A DNA stretch of 37,224 nt, taken from Lentimicrobiaceae bacterium (GTDB taxonomy: Bacteria; Bacteroidota; Bacteroidia; Bacteroidales; F082). Both the position numbers and the translations under genes were made by a program. Under the pieces are notes generated by a model. The model worked only from the letters and a program-made list of their open reading frames with translations, was not told the DNA's origin and made no database searches. Of this stretch, positions 15,237 through 26,800 are shown piece after piece; within the stretch, counting starts at the first letter, position 1, and every line of letters starts with the position of its first letter. The stretch covers positions 1-37,224 of the forward strand of contig SUWS01000022.1 in assembly GCA_015061365.1 (NCBI GenBank). The letters are read 5' to 3'.

Positions 15237-15301
15237 CTTCGAGCCTTGAGCCATGAGTTATGAGCGTTTCATGCTTGCCCATTGCTCATCGCCCATTGCT
15301 C
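15237..15301. repeat. Heptamer spacer (GAGCCTT/GAGCCAT, then TTGCTCA words)
   Basis: Successive 7-base words of the types TGAGCCA, TGAGTTA, TTGCCCA and TTGCTCA fill the space between the two minus-strand genes, keeping a 7-bp period while the word drifts. Confidence 0.6.
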
Positions 15302-15309
15302 AGAGCAAT

Positions 15310-17556
15310 TTATTCAACAACTATCTTTTGTACCTTAACTCCGTTTTCGTCCGACATTCTGATGATGTAAACGCCAGCTGCGAAATCTGCCGTTGAGATG
15401 TTTGCAGAAGTCTCGACATTATATTCAGCTACCGGACGACCTGTAACGTCATAAACGTTGACTACGCCTTGTCCTTCGATATTGTAGATATACATCATGC
15501 CGTTGTTGATGAACGCGAAGTTTTCGTTATCACCGTCATTGCTATTAGACATAGCCAACTTGATGATGAAACGTTCAGCGTTGTCATTTGATGTTGCCAT
15601 GAATGTGTAGTCTTCGATGAGCAAGTTTGTCTCAACGCCTGTGAAACGGTCGACGAGAGTCATCATTGCGTATTCGCAGTCTTGTGCTTCAACGCCGATT
15701 GTATATTGACCCATAGACTTTGCTTCGAATGAAACAGGGATTTCTGTTACTTCTTGGTTCATCATTGCGATAGCGTAGTTAACGCCTTCAACAGGAATAT
15801 AAACCATAGGGATTTCAGCATTGCGGTGGTTGATTTTGTCTAAGCCGATGCCTTCGTTGAATGAAACGTAAGCCACGTCGCTGTATTGTGAGTTGGCGAC
15901 GTTGATTCTGATCTGTCCGTTGTTTTCGCTTTCTGATCTCTTAGCGGAGACCTTCTTGTTGATATTTAATACTGTCTCTCCGGTTGTCTTGATCATGACA
16001 GATTCCATTGGAGCGATTGTTCCGCTTGTTCTTGATTCCAATGCGCCTTGTGGTGTGACAGCATAGAAACCTGTTGCAAGTTTAGTTGCATCTGTTGCTG
16101 AGAAATGTGTTTCTGTGATGTTGTGTGTAAATGGGTTGCCGACGAAATGGAAACCTGCAAGTACATTGTTATGATAACCAAGTGATACTTGTACGTTCTC
16201 ATTAGCGTTGAAAGTACCTTTGAAAACGACATTTGTATTAGCAGTATTTGCATAAAGATAACCTCTACCAGCCTCCAATGAACCGAAGTCTGAATGATTA
16301 TCTTTAACGTTTTCCCACATCATTGTTTCTTCATTGTAGCGATAGAAGTCGTGTGAATTAGCTGTTAACAGACCTTCTACAGCATTGATTTCAACTGTAC
16401 CTACTGGAGAACTGATTGTACCCCAACCTTCTGTTGTGCCAGCAACTTTCTTTGTCATGCTACCTTTAACAGCAACTTCATTATAAAGCTGACCATTGCC
16501 TGTGATTCTTACGTCCATTTGGCTACCTGTACCAACAGCTTCTAAGTTAAGTGTTGCGCTTACTTCAACAGCACCTGTGATTTTACCTGTTGTGTTGACT
16601 GTAACGACTGGAAGTTCTGTATATCCACCGGCACTATAATCGTATGAATCGAACGCGAAATGATTTTCACCTTCTACTTCATTAGCTAAGATGCTTGTAG
16701 AACCATCGATAACTACATTGCCGCAGTTGACAGAAAGAACGTATGAATAGTTGTTACGATCTAAATGATCACCATCCAATTTCATATCTGTGATTGTGAG
16801 GTCAGCGTAGTTTTGGATAAGCATTGCGAAGTCATCGCCTGCTGTTTCTGCAACATTTAAGGTACCGTTTTGAAGAGTGACTGTATTATCTTTCAAGATT
16901 TGGAAACCGAGAGTTTGAGTTCCTGTTGAACCTACAGCAGGAGAGGTGAAGGTGTAAGTGAAACCGCCGAAGTCGATAGTGACATCTTTGTTGATGACTA
17001 TACCTGAGCCTTCAGTATCGCAAAGCATAGTTATTTCTGTACCTATACCATCAGTGCCAGCTGAATTAATAGCTTCTTCGAGTGTTGGGAAATAATTCTC
17101 ACCTATCTTAGCGACTGGCTTGAATGAGAAGAAATTGATGACTTTAGGATTAACTATTAATTGATTATTTTCAAAGGAAATGTTTCCAATTTCCTTATTT
17201 GGAATAAATTCGCAAGTAAAGTCACAATATTCATATTCTACATTTGCATTTGTATCATACAATTTAAATGTAACCTGCTTATTATAGTCAACTTCACCGT
17301 CGCCGTTTATTTGAGTGTAATAGATACATCTATTCTCCAACATTTGATATTCGTTCTGGTATCCACGCAATTTACCTTCGATAAATGCACCAATTTCGAA
17401 ATTGTTGGAAGACTGTTCTGTGCCGTCAATAGCAATAACAATCATAGCACTCATGTTGAAATCATCAGAGTTATCAAGCTCTCCCCAATTATTTTGTCCG
17501 AAGACGAAAGAATAAAGCGCCATGAAACACGTAAGAATTGTTAATCTTTTTTTCAT
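15310..17556 (-). CDS. T9SS cargo protein with beta-helix-like and shared adhesin modules
   Basis: A 748-residue secreted protein. The signal peptide is residues 1-20 (ends FVFGQ). Residues ~24-130 form a beta-rich domain with EIGAFIEGKLRGYQ and VTFKLYDTNANVEYEY, similar to residues ~3505-3610 of the giant protein upstream. A PVAKIGENYFPTLEEAINSA module starts near 145 and leads into repetitive beta-helix-like strands (to about 360). A further domain (about 370-550) precedes a conserved pre-tail region. The T9SS type A-like sorting domain is at about 678-748 (VNVYDVTGRPVAEYN...GVYIIRMSDENGVKVQKIVV). It should be exported by the Sec and T9SS routes and anchored or released at the cell surface; a binding role is inference. 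No catalytic motif is seen. Confidence 0.85.
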   Translation of the reverse strand: MKKRLTILTCFMALYSFVFGQNNWGELDNSDDFNMSAMIVIAIDGTEQSSNNFEIGAFIEGKLRGYQNEYQMLENRCIYYTQINGDGEVDYNKQVTFKLYDTNANVEYEYCDFTCEFIPNKEIGNISFENNQLIVNPKVINFFSFKPVAKIGENYFPTLEEAINSAGTDGIGTEITMLCDTEGSGIVINKDVTIDFGGFTYTFTSPAVGSTGTQTLGFQILKDNTVTLQNGTLNVAETAGDDFAMLIQNYADLTITDMKLDGDHLDRNNYSYVLSVNCGNVVIDGSTSILANEVEGENHFAFDSYDYSAGGYTELPVVTVNTTGKITGAVEVSATLNLEAVGTGSQMDVRITGNGQLYNEVAVKGSMTKKVAGTTEGWGTISSPVGTVEINAVEGLLTANSHDFYRYNEETMMWENVKDNHSDFGSLEAGRGYLYANTANTNVVFKGTFNANENVQVSLGYHNNVLAGFHFVGNPFTHNITETHFSATDATKLATGFYAVTPQGALESRTSGTIAPMESVMIKTTGETVLNINKKVSAKRSESENNGQIRINVANSQYSDVAYVSFNEGIGLDKINHRNAEIPMVYIPVEGVNYAIAMMNQEVTEIPVSFEAKSMGQYTIGVEAQDCEYAMMTLVDRFTGVETNLLIEDYTFMATSNDNAERFIIKLAMSNSNDGDNENFAFINNGMMYIYNIEGQGVVNVYDVTGRPVAEYNVETSANISTADFAAGVYIIRMSDENGVKVQKIVVE

Positions 17557-17631
17557 TTGTTTGATTTGATTAAGTTTTTAATTATTAATTTTATTTAATT
17601 TTTGTTTTGGTTTCGAGCCGTGAGCCGTGGA

Positions 17632-17650
17632 CACTTCGACAAGCTCAGTG
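17632..17650. repeat. CTTCGACAAGCTCAG-type repeat
   Basis: CACTTCGACAAGCTCAGTG has complementary CACT/AGTG ends and is a REP-like word that I recognise as common in Bacteroidota intergenic DNA. It lies in the 256-bp spacer between the two T9SS cargo genes, after GAGCCGT heptamers. Confidence 0.5.
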
Positions 17651-17690
17651 CCCACAGTCCACAACCCTCAACTAATCATTCATCATTAAT

Positions 17691-17813
17691 TTTCAGTTTT
17701 CAATTTTCAACTTTCAATTCGTCAGACGCACCAATTACATATTGTTTATTTCCAAAGGTGTAATGTGTCACGTCTCTACCAAAATTTTCAGTTTTCAATT
17801 TTCAACTTTCAAT
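17691..17813. repeat. TTTCAAT heptamers surrounding a GAGACG-ended element
   Basis: Heptamers TTTCAGT/TTTCAAT/TTTCAAC run at about 17691-17719 and again at 17786-17813. Between them (17724-17780) is one inverted copy of the 50-bp unit of 114-309: AGACGCACC, ATTACAT ... GTGTAAT, GTGTC, ending CGTCTCTACC. It looks like an element inserted into a heptamer array that was left repeated on both sides. The right array reaches the stop codon of the giant gene. Confidence 0.8.
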
Positions 17814-20800
17814 TACTTAACGATGAGTCTGCAATGTTTAACATCGCCGTTATCAGTAATTCTAATCACGTAAATACCTGCTGTTTCAAAAGCATCGATA
17901 GAGTCAACGTTTTGGTATTCGGCAACCTTTACGCCAAGTGCATTGAACACTTCAACAGTGTCGCATGTAGCTTGGAGGTTGATTTCTGTACCTGTTGTTG
18001 TTGGGTTAGGATAGATGTTGATGTCGCTTAATGAAGCTTCACCAATACCTGTTGTTCCGCGGTTGAAGATATAAGGTTCTTTCAATGAACCTACGATAGC
18101 GTCGTCTGAATAGTTCATTCTATCGTTAAGATCGAACTCTTCGCCAGTTGTAAGATCATAGAACTTGAATGTCATTTCTTCAACGCCTTCGCCATGGATT
18201 GTGAGGAAGAGAACGTAAGCATCGATTGGTTCAACGTAGATTGGACGTGCGCTGCCTCTTACTTCACCGTCTACAAATGCTGCAACTTCGTAATCGCCTC
18301 CTTCAACATCAACCATAGCTGTCATTGTCATGTTGTTTGGATATTGTGATGCGTTTGGAATCCAATAGTTGCCATTTGTTGTGATGTTAGATTTTAACTC
18401 TGAATTAGATTTACCTTGAGGAACATTGTATGTGAAAACTACATCATTCTCAGATGATGTATTATGATACATATAACCTTCTCCTTTAACTAATACTTGT
18501 AAGCCTCCCGCCCAAGTGTTATTTCCAATATAATATGCGAAACCGTGATTATGGCTCTTTATCTGGTCTCCTATTGTTAGGTCTACACCATTGAAAGCAT
18601 CGCTAAGATTTACACTACCATTTATTGGATAACCAATCCAGTTCCATGCATCTTTAACTAATGTTATTTCAACATTTTCGTGGTCTATAGTCTCACCTTT
18701 AAGATTTAATGTTGAAGGTTCATTAGCTTTTATCATATACATTTGTTCTGGTAAAATTTCATCAAGTGTACCTGACCATGCTTCTGGTCCTGCATATATA
18801 TCAAAACCTTGTGTATGACTCTTAATTTGAGCAGCACTTTCTCCTAATTCTTTTTCTAATGTTTCGAGGTCTGTGTTAACATAGTATGAGAACCAGTTCC
18901 AGCCTGCGTTGAGTTGGGTTGTTTGAGTGATGATAGGTGTGCTGATATTAACAAATTCTTTCCAAACGTTAGCTTCTTTATATAATGCCTTGGCAGCATG
19001 ATCTGGAACAAACAATGTTGCATTATAAAATACTTCTTGTTCGAATGCATTGTAATTGTTAGCATTTTGAACAGTTGGAGGTACGGCTGCGTTGACAGTG
19101 ATTGTCCTGATGGTTTTGGTTTCATGGAATGCACTTCCACTCATAGTTTCCAATGTTAAAGGAAGCACAACTTCTGTGAAGTTTGTATTAAGGAATGCCA
19201 AACCAGGAAGTGATTTTACGCCTTCTTCAACAACAAGTTTGATGAACTTAGATCCTGCGAATGCACGTCCGTAACCACTGTTTTCTGCTGTTATAGTCAA
19301 TGTGTTGCCTGCACCGTTATTAGCGAATGCGCTTACACCAATTGATGTTATTGAAGCAGGAAGTTGGAAGTCGCCTTTGAAAGAATTGTTGAATGCCCAT
19401 GCATCGATTGTTGTCAACTCACAACCATCAGCGAATATCAATGAACCTGCGTTGGCGTTATGACTTGCATTGAATGCCATATAGCCGATTGTTCTTACTG
19501 CTGCGGGGATTACCAAATCACCTACAAAGTTTTTACAATCCTTGAATGCATCTTTTGGAATTGAAGTAACTGTGAAATCTAAGCCTTCTATGCTTTCAAC
19601 GAAATCAACTGATGTTGGAATTACCAATTCTGCGTTGCTGTTAGCAGCAGGTTTGGTATTGCCAATCTTAATTGAGCATTCCATTGGGTCCATGCTTGTT
19701 ATTGTGGCAATCATAGTATATTTATCATCTTTACCGGCAATCTCAATTTCAGTACCAATACCGAGGATGTGATTAATTAAACCGCCATTAGGTTCCTCAT
19801 AGAATCTGCTCCAACCAGGTGCAGTTGCATATTCTTCGTAACTTACTGCATTAGGAACAATCAATGCTGCAACTTTACATATAACCATTTGGAATGGAAC
19901 TTCTGTATAATGTGAAGCTGCAACAGGAGCTTCTTCAGCATAACATGTTATAGTCTTTATTTTGTGATTTTCACCATAACCATAGAAACAGTTGTCACCA
20001 ATTGATTTTAATGTTGATGGGAACACTATATCTGTTAAGGCAGACATATTAGCAAGTGCTTTTGTACCAATTGTTGCGACACCTTCTGAAATTGTAACAG
20101 TCTTGAAACGTGTACTGTTGAAACCATTGTCTGCAACAGAAGTAACATTAAATGTGATACCATCAAATGTTGCTGTTACTGGAGTAACTAAATTTATGCT
20201 ACTATTTTGAGCAGGTTTCTTATTACCAATCTTAACTGATAATTCATTGTTTTCATTGTCGGTAACATTGAACATCAAGCTGTAGGCTGCTTGGTCCTGA
20301 GTTGTTTCAACGCCTTCTGCTGTGTAGAATTTTTCAAATGATGCTATTCTTACTTCGTAAACATTGTCATCGATTTGTACTGCTTCGTAGCCTTCGGCGC
20401 ACCATTCATTAACATCTTGTGTATATGTACCACCGGTAATAGAAACATTTTCTTCAGCTGCATCTATCATACTATCGCCTTCATTTGCAATAAAGTTGTT
20501 AAACGTGAAGTTACCACCTTCAATATTAATCATACCAGCGGTAACATATACAATGTGATCTGAATTACCAGTAATTGCATTAAGAGTGTATTCTCCATCT
20601 TTGATAGTTACAATAGCATTTGGGTTTTCTACGGCTATCACGCCATGCTTACCAACTATATTACCATCAACAATAGTTAATGTTCCTTTAACACAGATTG
20701 CATAATTGCTTTCATTGACAGCTTGAACAGTACCACCTTCAATTGTGGATTCTCCTCCTTCATCAATAAAAATACCGTATCCACCAGTGTTAGTTTCAAT

Positions 20801-23800
20801 ATTTTGAAGAATACCACTCTTCAATGTCAACTTACCACCATTTAATACATAATGATTTCTGAATGTTGAAACAGCGTTACCGACATTGTCTTCTATGGTT
20901 AATTCACCATTAATATAAAGATTTACATAAGCACCGCCTGTCAGATTTTTACCGTTCAAATCCAAAGTAACGACTTTGCCAGCTGCTACTGTAACAGTAT
21001 TTTCAAGTTCAACGTTTTCTAAGACTATTATAGTTTTATCTTCTGTTGCAGCGTTGAAAGCGTCTTGGAGAGTTGCATAGCATGTCTCGTCAATCTTGGC
21101 AACAGCCTTAATTACGGATACAAGTCCGTTCTCTGCCTCTATTGTAGCATAGCCTGCAGCAGCAAGTTCGTCGGCATACTCGGCCTTAACCTTAACAGTG
21201 TTACCGTTGGGGTCATCCAATATGTTACCTGTAATTTCACCTGCAACTGTTACGCTTGAGCCTGTTGTTGTGTTCTCACTTGTGCCTATGAAACTGATTG
21301 CATAGTAGTGGTTACCGTTAGCTGTAACAGTACTTTCTGCATCAACATTTACGGCAACATTGTTTGCACGTACGGCAATTGTTGAGAATGAGTTACCCTC
21401 AACGTCGTTACCTATATTACCACCTGACAAGTCAGAGTTAACAAAGTTGAATTCTGAGTCATCTGAACCCGGCTTAACGTAGAGTGCACTGTAACCGCTG
21501 ATAACAGATTCATTTGCTGTAAGCTCGGTCTCAACGAAGGTGATGATACCGTAACCAGCAGCAGCGCTGATGTTCACATTGGTCATAACAACCTTTGTGC
21601 CGTTCTCAGAACCACCGATGGTCAAGGGCTGAGGATTACCGTGAGTTGTGTACTCATCAGCAATGAGAGTTACATCGGTCAATGTAAGCTCAACAGCCTT
21701 ACGAGTATCTACGCAGCGCTGTGCTGCCTCGATAGCACCGTTCTTGATTGTAGCGTTTGCATATACTTCAAATGCTTTCTTGCAGTTAGCTGTTACAGTC
21801 TTACCATTAAGGTCGATAACGACTGCCTTTTCAACTTTAATAAGTTCTGAAGTCTCTACGTTTCTAAGGAGTTTTACAGTAGCTTTGCTATCATCGCCTG
21901 CTTTGTCGATAGCGGCTTGGAGAGTAGAGAAGCTGTAGAATTCTGAAGCACCTTCGTAAGTGACTATTGCAACTGTAGTTACAATATTACCAATTACTTC
22001 AGTAGTTTCGCTAATATTGATTCTACCTGTTGCGGTAGCGTTGGTTGTTGCAGAAGAAAGTTCTCCATTTTCATCCTTTGCAGTGATTGAACCGCCTGTG
22101 ATGTTGATTTCAGCACCCTCAGCGCTATCTGTTCCGTTATTGTTTAATTTAACAGCTGCATAGTTTTCTGCTTCAACATCGTCGACAGAAGTGAAGTCTG
22201 AGCCAGTAGCATTGATTTCTGCATTTGCACCCCATACATTGAGAGCTATTTTACCAGTAATATTAGAATTTGTGATGGTTACATTAGCACCAGTTGATTT
22301 GCTTGGTAAGTTGACAGCGTATGTTACTACGCTTGAACCATCAACTGTAACATTGTCAAGTGTAAGATTGCCACCTTCGTTATAGTTGATACCACGTTGG
22401 CAATATTCCGATGCCGATGTAAATTTAATAGTGATGTTCTTTATTGTTACATCTTCAACATTATTGCTTGCGTCATAAATATCTATAGCGCGGTCTTCAC
22501 CTGTATAAGTTAAAGTCATGTCGTTACCATCGAGTGTGATAGATTTTGCTATAACGAATTTTTCGCTTAAAGTAATATTGTTGAGAAGAGTGATAGTTTG
22601 ACCATCTGTTGCAGCGTTATAAGCTTCAGCAAGTGTTTCATAGTAAACATCACCAACCTTTGCTACTTTACCGTAAGCTGGATCTACAACAACACCGTAT
22701 GTGCCGTCTTCATTTACTTCAATCTTGTATCCTTCTGCTGGAGCAGCGTATGTTACACCTTCTTCAATAGGATAATTGTCGTATGAACCGCCATTGAGTT
22801 CAAGCATACCTGTAGGTGTACCTTGACGACCATAGATAGTTGTGATTTCTACGTTATTTGATTTTACTGTGTTGCCTGAGACTGTTGCTGAGACTGTAGC
22901 ACCGCCAGTGTGTGTTACACCATTAACTGTTGTAGGCTGACCAGCAGCACCTATAGTACCCATGATAGCACCAGCTTTGTTAGTTGATGTACCTGTAGAA
23001 GTAATGTTGTTGCCAGAAACAGTTGTTTCTTTGATAACCACATTTGTCCATGCTGAGCAGCTACCGTGACCAATGATACCACCTGCAGAACCTTTACCAG
23101 TGATGGTAGAACCTGTTACTGAACAACCAGTGATTGTCAAGTTCATGAATACTGGACCGTCGTTGCCACTGTAACCGCCTGCCATGCCGATGAGACCACC
23201 AGTCCAGTGACCACCCTCAACGCTTGAGTTCTTCAAGTGGCAGTTCTCCAATGTAATGGTTGCGCTTGCCTGAGGATAACCAATGAATGCGCCTACACCA
23301 ACAGTGCCCTGAGTGTCGTCCTTGTCATTGACGATAGCAGAGTTCTCGATGGTAAGGTTCTTGATGATAAGACCTGAATTACCTGCCCATGTACCAGCGA
23401 ACAACATATCGTTAAGACCTGTGATAGTATAGTCGTTACCATTAACAGTAACTACTGGATAATTAGGACCACTAACTGTTACAGGATTCCAATCAACATT
23501 TGTCAAGTCGATATCTTTGATAATTTCAACAGTGACGTTGCCTGTACCTGCTACAGCTGCGTCAAGAGCTTTTTGAAGAGTTGTATATGTTGTTTCACCA
23601 ATTTTAGCTACTGCATTGTTTATCAATGCTTGTTCAACTTGTTCTTCTGTTACTTCTGAGAATGACATAATTACATAATCCTCTTCTGTAACATATTGAA
23701 GGTCGCTTTCAAGCATGATGAGATTATTGTTACGTGGTTTTGTAAGTTCTTCTGATGTACCGGCAATCCAGTCTTCTAAGCTTGCATCTGAACTGCTAAT

Positions 23801-26800
23801 TTCAGCGACTACATAAACCGGAGTATTTACATCATAATAATCTGTATTCCATGAGTTGCCTTCAACTGTAGCTTTGATAGAAGCATTGTCATTAGCATTG
23901 ACAAGTCCCATTATCATAGCAGGAACTTTTACATCTCCAAGATATACTTCACCGTCGAAATAGTTGTTCTTGAATTCTGAAGATGCATAACCATGACCGG
24001 CAACACCTGCTATACCACCGACACCGCGATAGTAATTATTTGATGTTTTTATATCACCTTTTACATAACAACCGACTGCTGATGTTCCTTCTTGACCGTT
24101 ACCGACGATACCGCCGACCCAGTTAGAACCAGTAACATCACCTATTACAGAACAGTCGTATGCACGGCAGTCGCCAGCACCGGCTATACCACCGAGAGCA
24201 TCGAAAGAACATGAAGCATTGCCAATGAAATGACAATCTTTGAAGTATGTATAAACATGACCAACAAGACCACCTACATATCTTACACCTGATACTTCAC
24301 CTTTTACTGTAACATTAGTAATATTACATGTATAAGCTTGTCCTGAAAGACCACCAACAAAATAATCACCAGATACATTTACATTTTCAAGTGTAAGGTC
24401 TTTAACTGAAGGTGTTGTACTAGCAGACATTCCCTGACCCTTAATGTATCCGAACAATCCAACATATCTGTTAGAGCCTGACACTTTCAAGTTCTTTATG
24501 GTTTTGTTATTACCATCGAAATAACCCTGGAATTGATTAGTATTATTTCCTATAGGAGTCCACTCTTGATTGTTGAGGTCGATGTCATCAGCTAAGGCAA
24601 CATATTTGCCTTGATAGTTATTTCCTGCGTTAACATCGTCACGGAGGAATTCCAAATCACTTATATCATTAATAAGGTATGGATTTGCTTCTGTACCTTC
24701 GCCTGCTAATGCTGTTCTGACAAATGTAACATATCCGTCTTCATCCATAACTGCATTCCATGTCGCGCCAGAAAGATTCTCAACAGAATTTGCTTTAATT
24801 GTACTGTTATCAATATTTATCGTAGGTGTTGCATTCTCACGAATTTGAACCTTACCAGCTGTCACTGTTGCACCGTTAAGTGTTAAGGCTGCATCTTTAT
24901 AGAGACGTAACTCAGAACTTACACTCAATTTTGTATCTACAAACTTAGCATTGATTTGAGCGTACTCATCTGATTCTTCACTATTATCTTTTTTATAATC
25001 TAATCTAAGACCCTTTGTCTCAACTACAGCATTTTCAGCATAGAAAGTACCTGAGTAAGCACCTATTGCATCTCCTTGACATGAAAATTCAATTGTAGCG
25101 TCATCGCCATCACCATAGATATAGATACCTGATTCTGGATTATTGTTGTAACGTACAATTGTCATACCTCCAGTAGTTACCTTACCACCATTCTTGATTT
25201 CTGTTTTGGCATCACTACTATGATAATAAACTCCAACAACATTCATTGTTCCTTCAATAGTGTTTACACTTTCAGCTGTTGTTGAGAACACATTATTCAT
25301 GTTCAATGTCACACCATCCTTAACAATAACTTTATTGAAGTTAGTATAGTCGGCACTATATGTGTTTGTAATCGAAGCACCACCTTCAACACCTGAATAG
25401 AGAGTTACATTGTGGAATGTTTCGAAAGAGCCTGTTACATCGCGAACGAGGACAACGTTTACATTTTCTTCGTTATTCACGATAGTCTCGATAGAATTAT
25501 AGAAACGAATGAGTTTTCCTTCAGCATCGGCTGTTGCTGCATATATCTTATTAATGTCATCTGGACTATTGAATTTAACTGGGCCTTCATTTACCTCGAC
25601 ACCATCTACCCAAAGAGCAACCTTTGCAGGCATGTTGTTAATTGAAGGAACGGTTGTCCACTCTTGAATCCAATATGTATCGTTATCGGTTGAAGGGTCG
25701 AAAGATATATGCCATGTAGGAGCAGCATTTCCATTGAAAGTATACAATTCAGGATTCAATGTTGATGTACCCATTACATTACCCTCAGCATCTTTCACCT
25801 TGATAACATAGCTTGTGCGAGCATTACTCCATGTCTCACCCCAGATAGTTGTTTCTGAAACATAACCGATAGGTTGATCTCCTTGAGGAAGTTCTACCAA
25901 ACCACCGAGAGTACCGTCACTTTCTACAGTTGTATAATAACTACTGTAAACAACGCCTTCGGGTAAATTTGTAGGGGCTCCTCCACCCCAATAGTTACCA
26001 GAGACATCTGCATATTCAATATTACTTACACTTTCTTGATTTTCATTTGCAAGGAATTGATTCTTAGTAATGACAATATTTTCGCCAGTTACGTTATATA
26101 AGTTAGCCAATGAACTGCCGTTACTACGAAGTATATTACCTTCAAATGTGAAGTTGTCAACTTCTGAATTAATGATTTGCACTGCATTGAATGCGACATT
26201 ATTTGTTTCATTATCTTTTATAACGACATCACCTGTCACATAATTCAAACGAAGACCTGAAGCGGTATTACTTGGAGAAGTAACATTTGTAATAGTGTTC
26301 TTTTCAAATGTAAAGTTCTTTATTGTCTCATCAGCTGCAAGATTGAAGTGAATAGCAGCTATACCATCGGTACTTTGAAGATTTCTGAAATCACATTTTT
26401 TTATTGTCCAATCTTCATAAACGACTTCACCATTTCTTGCACCTGTAAAGAGAATACTTGAATTATCGAATACTATTCCATCAAATGTAATACCTTTGTA
26501 AGTAACTGCATTACCATCAGCGGAATATAATTTAGAGTCTTTAATTATTGTTGCCTTATTATCAGCACCTACAATTGTAACGTTCTTAAGAGTTGCAGGG
26601 AATTTAACATTACCAAAGGTATGAGTTCCAGCAAGAAGTTGGATTGTTGTTAATTCTTCTGTTTGTGCTGCTGCGTTGAGAGCTGCTTGGAGAGTAGCGT
26701 ATTCTGTTTCACCTATTTTAGCTACAGGTTTTTCAACAAGAACAATCTTTCCATTTATTATCTCAGCATCGAGATTGTCGTTGTTTATAACTTCAAGGGT

